From positions 3,782,001-3,846,000 of the forward strand of contig JBHGNT010000021.1 in NCBI GenBank assembly GCA_043228905.1: 64,000 nucleotides of DNA. The letters are read 5' to 3'. Positions 31,941 to 42,537 of this stretch are shown piece by piece (positions within the stretch are counted from its first letter, which is position 1; each line of letters begins with the position of its first letter). The notes below the pieces were generated by a model, which was not told where the DNA came from, searched no databases, and saw nothing but the letters and a program-made list of their open reading frames with translations. The position numbers and the translations under genes were made by a program. The stretch is from Azolla caroliniana. Lineage: Eukaryota; Polypodiophyta.

Positions 31941-32869
31941 ATGTTGTATTATATCAATAAAGCTATGTTATATCCACAGTTGATCACCTCTTAAAAGTAG
32001 GATTAGCCCACAAACAGTCAAGTTATACATGCAAATACATTGACAATCATGCCCGTTTACTGTTGCCAGAAAATTCCAGGTTATATCCGTAGACCAAAAA
32101 TGATTAGTTTAACAGAATTCATGTTATATCAGCAAATACCCAGACTATCATAGCCATCACTCAAATCATATATTTCACACTATGTTCATTAGGAAATCCC
32201 TGTTCAATTCATAACTAGACTAAAGAAAGTTCGCTAATCCAATTACATAAAAAAAAGCTCAACATAAATAGCTCAACACTATCCCAATCACATAAAAATA
32301 GCTGCAACATAACCGTATATCCACCCCATGGCTGGAATGAAAAAGACATGAGTGGCCAAAAACATTTTGAAAGTAAAATTAGCCTAAAAAGCGTCACATT
32401 TCATCATCATCGAATACAAAAATTGTTATCCATCAGATGCCTCTACCCTTGATAAAAAAAAAGGCAGTATCCTACACCATAAGATACCTCTACAGCGCAT
32501 GAATAGCATACAGAAAGTCATGTCACACCATGACATACATCAACAAATCATACCCATATTACATTATCAAACATCTCAACCATAGCATTGAAAGAGAGAG
32601 AGAAACATAATATGCTATATCATCAAATATCTGATCACCTCAAAAAGAAACAAATGTTATATATCAACACATACATCTAGCCTCAGGACAAAAAAAAGTT
32701 TGACATGTTACATGACCAAATACATCTCGAAAGCATGATTAGCTACAAAAAACAAGTCAGAATTATATCGGCAAATGAACCGCCAATCATTCGCTATCCA
32801 GCGCATTAAACAAGCCATGTTATATATTGGACATATACCCTCTTAGGGAGAAGAAAAACCCCAAACATA

Positions 32870-33433
32870 TTATACCACCACATACCTCTTCAAAGCGTGC
32901 TTTCCACCGGCAGCTGCGGCCGCGGCAATGCCACCAAGTGCGCCGGCAAAGGCGGCGGCACGAGGCCCAGCCCCGACTCTAAACAAAGCTCCAGTCCCAA
33001 GCCCAGCCACCACACTATTGAGTATATCATCAGTTCCACGTTGGTGTGTAAGCCCACTCTCTAGTCCTGCATACAGTAGCCCCACAACCCCCATCTTGTT
33101 CCCATATGAACGCCCCCTATGTCCAGACGCATTTAAGAGGCGGTTCACACGCAGCTTGAGGGTATCATCATGCTCGGCAGCTCGTAATCCGTCAAAGAAC
33201 CCTAATGTGCCTCCGGTGAGAGATCCTGCTAAGTATCCACACCCAGTATAGTATGTCAGATTTTCGCTCCAATTCCGATGCTTCACTGCAGCCTCCTCAG
33301 GGAAGAGGTATTGGGGTGAGGATGGGAGCTTGTAGAGGGAGTTGATCGATTTCTGGTCAAACGATGTGCCTTTATATTCTGCAAATGGGTTGTAATAGCG
33401 ACCATCTTCACCGTTGCCAGTTGAAGATGCCAT
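32870..33433 (-). CDS. TIM23: mitochondrial import inner membrane translocase subunit TIM23
   Basis: A 187-residue intronless protein starting MASSTGNGEDG; the upstream frame has no ATG. It forms the channel of the TIM23 complex, which carries presequence proteins across the mitochondrial inner membrane. Visible family features: the intermembrane segment with YKLPSSPQYLFPEE and WSENLTYYTGCGYLAGS, then hydrophobic helices with GxxxG-type spacing (GSLTGGTLGFFDGLR, GVVGLLYAGLESGL, SVVAGLGTGALFRV, AAAFAGALGGIAAAAAAG) and a basic end KRYVVV. Length and order match plant TIM23 (about 188 residues). The last helix is unusually Ala-rich. An A-rich run (33490-33512) lies about 60 bases upstream. Confidence 0.95.
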   Translation of the reverse strand: MASSTGNGEDGRYYNPFAEYKGTSFDQKSINSLYKLPSSPQYLFPEEAAVKHRNWSENLTYYTGCGYLAGSLTGGTLGFFDGLRAAEHDDTLKLRVNRLLNASGHRGRSYGNKMGVVGLLYAGLESGLTHQRGTDDILNSVVAGLGTGALFRVGAGPRAAAFAGALGGIAAAAAAGGKHALKRYVVV

Positions 33434-33771
33434 GGATGTTGCGAATCGAAGGTGGAACAACAGAGGATAGTATTGACGAAATTCAGAACAAACAGAAAAA
33501 AAAAAAAAAAAAGACAGAGAACGATTCTATTCGAGGTTTGGACTGAAGATCCCCGCCCCCACCTTACAGATTTCTTGTGAAAGAGGAGGATAAAATCTCA
33601 ATACAGAGATTTCCCGTGTCCTCTCTCACTCTCTGTGTCTGTGTATATGAGTCTCTGTGTCTTCCTTTCCCCTGTCTCTGTCAAAACCCTCCTCAAGCAA
33701 GGGTCAAGGGTTTTAGCATTTCTCTGAGGTATATGCCCAACAAATGCAAAACCCTTTTCACACTTGGGCGC

Positions 33772-34028
33772 CCAAACATCCTGACCACAGATCAAAAGCC
33801 TTTTGGCTTCCACCCGAAAGCCCTCCGCACCCATTCACCGGTCATATTTATTACATATATTATTATATACATATGGCCTTTGCCTCTGTTACCGACCTTT
33901 CACAAGCCAAACATCCCGACCACAACACAAAATGCCTTTGGCTTCCATCCGAAAGCCTTCACTCACTTTCAATTATCAGATATACATACATATGGGCTTT
34001 GCCTCTGTTATCGACCTTTCACAAGCCT
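33772..34028. repeat. 135-bp tandem duplication upstream of TIM23
   Basis: CCAAACATCCTGACCACA...GGCTTCCACCCGAAAGCC at 33772 is repeated at 33907 (CCAAACATCCCGACCACA...GGCTTCCATCCGAAAGCC), both followed by ACATATGG(C/G)CTTTGCCTCTG and GACCTTTCACAAGCC. Long open frames on the plus strand here are low-complexity and not supported. Confidence 0.85.
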
Positions 34029-34080
34029 CGCTCACATTCAATCATCTTGTGTGGTTCTGATTCCACCATTGAGACGGGCT

Positions 34081-34107
34081 TTCTCTCTCTCTCTCTCTCT
34101 CTCTCTG
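34081..34107. repeat. (CT)n microsatellite
   Basis: About 13 CT dinucleotides. Confidence 0.9.
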
Positions 34108-35815
34108 ATTGGATAAATGCCCATTTTGTAAACCTACTGTCTCATGGGCCAATTTTGGCCTTAGAAGACGTTAATATTTCTTTCTTTCTCTCTTTTATCG
34201 GCACGTGTAAGGTGTGTATATGTGTAGGAACGACATCGGTATCTACCTCGAACATTTAGCGTGCTTGCTCCGCCCCCGGTTTGTGAATTCATTGTCCATC
34301 TACTTCTCCAACTCAACAAAAAGAGGAAATGGTGTGTGCATGCTTACCGATTTGTGGGGACAAACAAGTGCCACAAATAATAACAGTTTGTGCAAAGGGT
34401 CTGATAATTGATCTCAGTGGATCTTTGCATTTCAAACTATGTTGTACAGTGAAAGCCTTATCATATAAGAAAACAAAAACCACCAAATTAGAGGTACAAC
34501 ATAATTTTGCTAGCTTTAGATATAAAAAGCTATAAAAACATAGAAACGAGCTCTTATTATGAGCTACCAACATATGTTTTTACTACACAAGCATTTTGTT
34601 GGGTTCAAGAAAGGGTTTTGAATAAACCCTAATTAGAACAGCTTCCTCTATGCCTCTATTGGTCCCTGGATATTTTGATTGGAAATATAAAGCATATATT
34701 TGGATTTAGTCTTCCTAGTGGCATGTGTGACAAGATGAATGTGCTTTCTCTTATAAGTGAAAGGATATGTTGGGAACAATTTGCACTTGAGACTCAAGCA
34801 ACAATGCTCTCAAGAGCTTGAAAGATGGAGTTGGATCTTAGACCTTTGATCTTTTTTGAATCTTTGGGTCTCAACTATATTGACTATAAGATAAATTTAT
34901 TCTGATTGAACCCTAATTAAGAGCATCCATGACTAACACCATCCATCAATTAGGACTGATCAACACATGACTAACACCATCCATCAATATGACTCCTCAC
35001 TAATCACATCTTACATATAAGAATGATAAAGTATTCATAACCCATTCAAAATCTTGGAATGATATTTGGAAATGATATCCCTTTGTTGGATGAATGAAGA
35101 ATGGTTAAAACTTGCAAACACTTTTTTCAACACTGACTCATAAACATGACATGAAGACAACTTTTTTTCAATACCAATACATAAACTCTTTAATTTTAAT
35201 CTTCCACTTCATCCCAAATTAGTATACACTTATGCCAATCCTACATTACCACAAAGGTTCCCAAAATAATTCTAGATCGATGAGTCATGAAGAAGACTAG
35301 CCATGAATATGGGATGAACAGAGAAGTTGTATTGAACAGAGAAGTTGTATTGGACATAGAACGAACAAGATTCTGGTAGGCACAACCCCAGACAAGTGCT
35401 GAAAACCGAATTGTCATAACTCCAATGAGATGGAAGCCTTGTAATCCCTGAGGACCTCTTACCCCCACCATATGCAACTTACGTCCAGTTCCTCAGCACT
35501 TTCCCCTTTAATGTTTCCCATACTACTAAATCATATTTTCTACTGCCTAAAGTGGACCTTGAACCATTTGTAATTGGTGAACACAAAAAGTTCCCCTATC
35601 TACCAAGTGTAATGACCAATCATTCCTCTCTCACTAAGTCAAATTACTACTGCAGCACCATGAAGCAGTTCAGATCTAAATCTAGCCATTTCCCATATCA
35701 ACATGTGTAGGATTTACATCCACCCAATGCAGAGGAAAGAAAGAAAGAAAAAATATTTTCCTTGTCATAACACCTGGATCCATAGGAACAAGAAATGCTG
35801 TGTTAATCAAGCCTA
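34108..35815. other. intergenic sequence 3' of the phosphatase gene
   Basis: AT-rich. Contains a 23-base word CATGACTAACACCATCCATC(AAT) twice (34928 and about 34966) and a 20-base duplication GAACAGAGAAGTTGTATTG (about 35318 and 35338). No gene is recognised. Confidence 0.5.
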
Positions 35816-36330
35816 CTAAGTCTTTGACGTATCTATCCGGCTCTTGTGAAGTTGGAAGGCAGGAACAACCCAAGTTCCACAGCTGCATTGTGCACCAGCC
35901 CAGTCAAAACTACCAAGCCTCGCACTACATACAATACAAGAAAGCTTTCCCATAACATCACCTTCTTGGACTGCAAAAATAAGCTCGAGTATTACAACAA
36001 GGCTAAAGAAAACTAAAACTTCAATTACCACATTCAAAGAATGCCATATCCTACCTGGAATCATCCATTTCATGGGCTGAACAAAAATAGAAGTGCAGTC
36101 CAGCGGTGTCTTCTCATTCCAAAGGCTGTCTTTTCCTCTTCTTTTGAAAGACTTCCCACTCTCTTGGTTATGGATTTGCACATTCTCTTGACATGCTACT
36201 ATTTGCCTACATTTTTTACATCGGTAAACCTCTTGATCTCTAGAATCTTGTGGCATTGAAGAAAATTTTGACACAGGGTCAGCTGGAAGTGACAGCTTTC
36301 CAAACTCTTGCACGTAACCAGACTCTTCAC
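35816..36330 (-). CDS. DUSP12/YVH1-type dual-specificity phosphatase, last two exons
   Basis: Two exons on the minus strand: 36330-36055 and 35970-35816, joined across an 84-base intron. Donor CCAG|GTAGG, acceptor TTTTTGCAG|TCC; the phase-1 join gives MKWMIPVQEGDVMGKLSC. The upstream acceptor is CTCATGTAG|GTG. The encoded part is the C-terminal zinc-binding domain of the YVH1 family: YRCKKCRQIVACQENVQIH, CTSIFVQPMKWM, LSCIVCSARLGSFDWAGAQC, SCGTWVVPAFQLHKSRID, with the paired Cys ligands in place. In yeast and animals this family acts in late 60S ribosome maturation as well as being a phosphatase. The catalytic HCxxGxxR exon was not found in the window; it may lie further upstream past long introns, or the gene may be broken. 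Confidence 0.85.
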
Positions 36331-38204
36331 CTACATGAGAAGCAATTTAATTGCCTCACTAATTCACTACAATTTACTGTCTCCATTCATGCATGCATGT
36401 ATGCATACTCTATATACATGCATACGCATAATATATATATAATATCCAATAATCACATAGCACATACATATAAAACCATATGCCAAACCCCTGCAAAGGT
36501 TGCAAGATTTGGGATCTCAATCTCAAGATGATAGGCTGTGGGGAAACATTGCATTCTTTAAGTTCTTTACCCCCTCCATTCTACAATATATTTTTCTTTT
36601 CTCTATCAAATAAACATTTTGGCAGTTGTTTTGCCTTGATCTTCTTTGCCATTTTCAAATATTCATTTTCTAGAAGCAACTTTTTTACAGCATCTTATTG
36701 TTCATGCTTTTGCTTCTTTTACATCAAGCAAGAACATTAGTTCCTAAAGTGTTTTCTGGTTTATATAAAAAAATAGGTTTATTTAAGAAACCTCCTAGTA
36801 TGTATGTGTACTGATAAAGCATTCACTATGGTTGCTTCAAAACCACAACAAAAACTGTCTTCCGCATATATAAAGAGAATCATGGCAAGCTTAGCACACA
36901 ATATGAAGGGAGAAGTGTTTTATGACAAAGGAGGGAAGTCAATTTCTTTTCAAATGTTTAATGAATTGTCTGTTTTAAATGAACTTAAAAGGTTAAAATA
37001 AATGCATGTGTGTGCATGTGCAAATGTATAGGTATACATGTATATCGACATGCAGTTGTGCGTGTATGTGTATGTGCAAAAAGCAGATCATAAAGCGATC
37101 GAATCAGATATATAATTGAAATAACCCTGTTTCCTACATTCCGTGATGTGAATCCAAAATTCCATGCATTTAAAGAAAGGGCAGAAGACAGAGATGGAGA
37201 TGGAGATCTGAAGCAGAGAATAAAAGACAGAGAGTTGCTACCTGCAGGTTGGATGGCAGCCATGGACAATACTTCCTACCCGACCTCACCAATTCTTCAA
37301 ACCTGTATCATGACACATAAAAACTGTGCCTGTGTCTGTGTGTATACAGTCTTAACATGTGTATGCATGCATGCATGCATGTATGTATGTATGTATGTAC
37401 ACGTGTACAGAATGTATTATCAAGGGAGAGGTTTTTTTCTTCTAGTTTATTGAGTTGTGGGAGGATTTGAACTTGTAGTGATAAAGGGGTTTTCTAATGC
37501 TTAAGCTGTTTTGTGAGCATGAGGCTCACATGACAAATAGTTGTCATGAAGACCATATAGAGTATTTTGGAATAGTTGTGTTGTACGGTGGACAATGGGC
37601 AATGGGCAATAGGCATTGGAGTTGATTAGGCGAACTTCTACTTCCATTGACGTGTGTTTTTAATGCTTAGCTTGTTGTAATGACACCCATTAAGAGAGTC
37701 TCTCAATGTGGTTATTGTGTATAATGATCATTGGCATTGATTAGGCTAAATTGTGGAGACTAGGGATTTTATGAATGTGTTTCATTGTGAATAGTTGAAT
37801 CGACAAACATTTGGAGAGGCTTTCGGAGTGGTTGTATTATAAATTGGTCATTACATTGATTCCACAAAAGCGATTCTAGTGTAAAAATTTCATTAAAATG
37901 TGTTGCTTGATAATTCTTTACTGAAAATTAACAAGCCATTTATATTTGGTAATGTTGAAGTTTTTGCTCTAATGCAACAAAAAATTAGGCAAAAGTGTAT
38001 TAATGGAAGTATAGGCTGATGGAAGAAGAAATTAATCTCTACCACACAAACTAAAGAAATCCTCAACTTGCTTGAGGATTGTGACATTAAAGGTATCTAC
38101 AAATTCTCTATGTAAATGTAACTTAAATCTCCTTGATATTGGCAACTTGTGTAATTGTGTTATTTTCTAATCTTTTCTATGTTGATGCTTCAAGTTCAGC
38201 TCAC
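36331..38204. other. probable intron/upstream region of the phosphatase gene
   Basis: Contains (TGCA)n/(GTAT)n at 37363-37400 and CA/TG-rich stretches. A 61-base segment at 37242-37302 has consensus-like splice borders on the minus strand (ATACAG|G and CTGCAG|GTAGC) and an open frame ending CPWLPSNLQ, but its phase does not fit direct splicing to the exon at 36330. No other exon is recognised. Confidence 0.4.
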
Positions 38205-38210
38205 CGTTAA

Positions 38211-40772
38211 CAATGTCCTTGTATTCCTCATCATTCTGATGATGACACTTAACAATGTTGCAATAAAATTCATCTTTCAACATAGATTCCTAGTACTTAA
38301 TAACTTTAAATTGAATTTGAGTCATTATAGGTGCTCAAAACTCATTTCTCATAGGAGATCTATAGTGATCAATATTTAAAGTTAAATTTGAGTGAGCCAT
38401 TGTGATTTCCCTCTTTTGGCAATAGCACAACTCGTGCACATACCATGTCCTTGTATTCCTCATCCTTCTGATGATGAGACTTAACAATGTTGCAATAAAA
38501 TTCATCTTTCAACATAGATTCCTAGTACATAATAACTTTAAATTGAATTTGAGTCATTATAAGTGCTCAAAACTCATTTCTCATAGGAGATCTATAGTGA
38601 TCAAATATTTAAAGTTAAATTTGAGTGAGCCATTGTGATTTCCCTGTTTTGGCAATAACACAACTCGTGCACATACCATGTCCTTGTATTCCTCATCCTT
38701 CTGACGATGAGACTTAACAATGTTGCAATAAAATTCATCTTTCAACATAAATTCCTAGTACTTAATAACTTTAAATTGAATTTGAGTCATTATAGGTGCT
38801 CAAAACTCATTTCTCATAGGAGATCTATAGTGATCAATTATTTAAAGTTGAATTTGAGTGAGCCATTGTGATTTCCCTCTTTTGGCAATAACACAACTCG
38901 TGCACATACCATGTCCTTGTATTCCTCATCCTTCTGATGATGAGACTTAACAATGTTGCAATAAAATTCATCTTTCAACATAGATTCCTAGTACATAATA
39001 ACTTTAAATTGAATTTGAGTCATTATAGGTGCTCAAAACTCATTTCTCATAGGAGATCTATAGTGATCAATTATTTAAAGTTGAATTTGAGTAAGCCATT
39101 GTGATTTCCCTGTTTTCGCAATAACACAACTCGTGCACATACCATGTCCTTGTATTCCTCATCCTTCTGATGATGAGACTTAAGAATGGTGCAATAAAAT
39201 TCATCTTTCAACATAGATTCCTAGTACATAATAACTTTAAATTGAATTTGAGTCATTATAGGTGCTCAAAACTCATTTCTCATAGGATATCTATAGTGAT
39301 CAAATATTTAAAGTTGAATTTGAGTGAGCCATTGTGATTTCCCTCTTCTGGCAATAACACAACTCGTGCACATACCATGTCCTTGTATTCCTCATCCTTC
39401 TGATGATGAGACTTAACAATGTTGCCATAAAATTCATCTTTCAACATAGATTCCTAGTACATAATAACTTTAAATTGAATTTGAGTCATTATAGGTGCTC
39501 AAAACTCATTTCTCATAGGAGATCTATAGTGATCAATTATTTAAAGTTGAATTTGAGTGAGCCATTGTGATTTCCCTCTTTTGGTAATAGCACAACTCGT
39601 GCACATACCATGTCCTTGTATTCCTCATCCTTCTGATGATGAGACTTAACAATGTTGCAATAAAATTCATCTTTCAACATAGATCCCTAGTACATAATAA
39701 CTTTAAATTGAATTTGAGTCCTTATAGGTGCTCAAAACTCATTTCTCATAGGAGATCTATAGTGATCAATTATTTAAAGTTGAATTTGAGTGAGCCATTG
39801 TGATTTCCCTCTTTTGGCAATAGCACAACTCGTGCACATACTATGTCCTTGTATTCCTCATCCTTCTGATGATGAGACTTAACAATGTTGCAATAAAATT
39901 CATCTTTCAACATAGATTCCTAGTACATAATAACTTTAAATTGAATTTGAGTCATTATAGGTGCTCAAAACTCATTTCTCATAGGAGATCTATAGTGATC
40001 AAATATTTAAAGTTAAATTTGAGTGAGCCATTGTGATTTCCCTCTTTTGGCAATAGCACAACTCGTGCACATACCATGTCCTTGTATTCCTCATCCTTCT
40101 GACGATGAGACTTAACAATGTTGCAATAAAATTCATCTTTCAACATAGATCCCTAGTACATAATAACTTTAAATTGAATTTGAGTCATTATAGGTGCTCA
40201 AAACTCATTTCTCATAGGAGATCTATAGTGATCAATTATTTAAAGTTGAATTTGAGTGAGCCATTGTGATTTCCCTCTTTTGGCAATAGCACAACTCATG
40301 CACATACCATGTCCTTGTATTCCTCATCCTTCTGATGATGAGACTTAACAATGTTGCAATAAAATTCATCTTTCAACATAGATCCCTAGTACATAATAAC
40401 TTTAAATTGAATTTGAGTCCTTATAGGTGCTCAAAACTCATTTCTCATAGGAGATCTATAGTGATCAATTATTTAAAGTTGAATTTGAGTGAGCCATTGT
40501 GATTTCCCTGTTTTCGCAATAACACAACTCGTGCACATACCATGTCCTTGTATTCCTCATCCTTCTGATGATGAGACTTAACAATGTTGCAATAAAATTC
40601 ATCTTTCAACATAGATTCCCAGTACTTAATAACTTTAAAATCAATTTGAGTCATTATAGGTGCTCAAAACTCATTTCTCATAGGAGATCTATCGTGATCA
40701 ATGATTTAATGTTGAATTTGAGTGAGCCATTGTGATTTCCCTCTTCTAGCAATAACACAACTCATGCACATA
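38211..40772 (+). repeat. 233-bp satellite array, 11 units
   Basis: Units beginning CCATGTCCTTGTATTCCTCA lie at 38211 (variant), 38443, 38676, 38909, 39142, 39375, 39608, 39841, 40074, 40307 and 40540. The period is exactly 233 except for the first (232). Units differ by scattered substitutions only. Each holds CTTCTGATGATGAGACTTAA and TCATAGGAGATCTATAGTGA. 233 is not a multiple of 3, so no frame runs through the array. Minus-strand pieces look protein-like (KSHHQKDEEYKDM), so the unit may derive from a coding exon. It ends abruptly at CTCATGCACATA. Confidence 0.97.
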
Positions 40773-42537
40773 TGAACATAGTTTCCTTGGTTGTTCGAGC
40801 TAAGATTCTCTTCTCATTACACAACTTCCTTTTGCCTCTACAAATCCCCAACTATAATCTTCAATCCATATTTGCTCCATATTGATGATTGCTTCATCCT
40901 TTTTTCATTTTCATTTTCATTTTATTTCTTCCAATAGAGATGCAAGCTTTTTCATGGTTACTATGTGATGAACGTTTGCACCATTTATCTATATGCTAGG
41001 ATTGATGACCAATCTCCAATACAATAAATTATTCCAGCAACATTGATGTTGATTATGGAGACTATTCTAATAACCATAAGAAAATTCTATGCTTGCAACA
41101 CTTTTTTGGGTAGAACAAAGGGAATCCTCACTTGGATGGGTTGTGGAAGCCTTTCCTCTTCCAATAAGTTTGGAATCCGTCTTCGCTTCCCAATACAGGG
41201 TCAAACACCTCTCATGTATATTTCATCTTCCCTCCTTGAAGGTTTTTAAGTACATTCTCTTGCACAAGCTCTTGTCTTGGAATTGTGTCTCTTTTATCAT
41301 ACCACATCCTTGGTTTGTTGTGGCTTTCGGTAGTGACAGGAAACTATAGAGAATATTCCATTAACTGAAGGGTGGATAATCATACCCAATCTCCGTGGAG
41401 ATGATATTTCTTTTAGTGGATAAAGCATCTATTGCTAAAACTCTATGCAATTCTTGTTATGAGCATACACATACCCTTAATTAAAGGAGTTTCATTGGTC
41501 CAGAGATAAGCTCGTCAGTCATGTATAACCATCTGCTTGCACGATCTTTTATTCACTGGAAGCACACAAAGGATATGACTTTATTTGTGTTCAAATGCTA
41601 CAACTGTTCAGAGGGATTGAAACATATATGCAGTATCCCTTCTCTTGAGCATGTACACTTTGGAGCTCCCTACTTACCCAACAGCTTTAGAGCTTATATC
41701 CATCATTCATAGCATGAATTGCATGATTGTAGTAACTTTAGTCTCATAGATCATTTTGCCCTTTTGCAAACATTAATCACATTTCTTTTCTTTTGGCCCA
41801 GGTGTTTGATCTCTTTTTACGACCCCCCTGAATTTGATATCAGTATATTCTCCTCTTCTTAAGAGGGACTTTGTATGTACAAAGGTTTGAGCATCCTGGC
41901 AGTTTTGGCACTCACAATCATGATGTTTTGCCCCATTACAAGCATCCTATCAGTATGCACAACATTTACTTATTGCATCCCAGGTACATCTTACCAAAAG
42001 AAATATGCAAAGCAATATTCGTGGAACTCCTTTTGTTGACATATAACAGGAATTTTCAGCTCTGAAAAACATCAAAATCCAAATCACATTCGAACAAGAA
42101 AGATACTGTAAGGACATCTGAAATTCATATAAATTGACAGTTATATGGCTTCAGACAGAGATCCAGATAATGCGTTGCACATTTGATCCCATGTTTGTAA
42201 CACTATACTCCTCGACTGCATTAGCATTTGTGGCTCATCATTATACCCATCAGTGAAAACACCCATCACACCTTATCTGGTATATTCACTGATGAATTTT
42301 TGTGTTCACAGGACCAGGTTTTATGAAACTCTAGGCCCCATGTCCTGGTAAAATTAGACCGTGCCCTGTTTCCTGGTAAAATGGAGTAGGCCACTTCGCC
42401 TCTCAAAACATTCCTTCATTTTATGATTTATCATTGTATTGTTGCCCTACATTTGTTATGGGGTTTTCGCCTTTTGAGTCTCACTGATCAGATCACAATC
42501 AATTTCCTTAATTATTGTCTGCCCACTCTCCCTACTA
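40773..42537. other. intergenic sequence between satellite and PPR1
   Basis: AT-rich. A few open frames of up to 86 codons on the plus strand show no recognisable domain. The right part is probably the 3' untranslated region of PPR1. Confidence 0.5.

Noticed and set aside
33577-34116. 179-codon plus-strand frame upstream of TIM23
   Set aside because: Built from a 135-bp tandem duplication and CT runs; no domain; it lies in the TIM23 promoter region.
37242-37302. small exon of the phosphatase gene (ends CPWLPSNLQ)
   Set aside because: Splice borders look good, but the only open phase cannot join directly to the exon at 36330 and I do not recognise the peptide.
38211-40772. CRISPR-like regular array
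   Set aside because: The whole 233-bp unit repeats; there are no short repeats with unique spacers, and the context is a plant nuclear genome.
41043-41349. short plus-strand frames of up to 86 codons
   Set aside because: No recognisable domain, splice context or repeat in either frame; not enough to call a gene.
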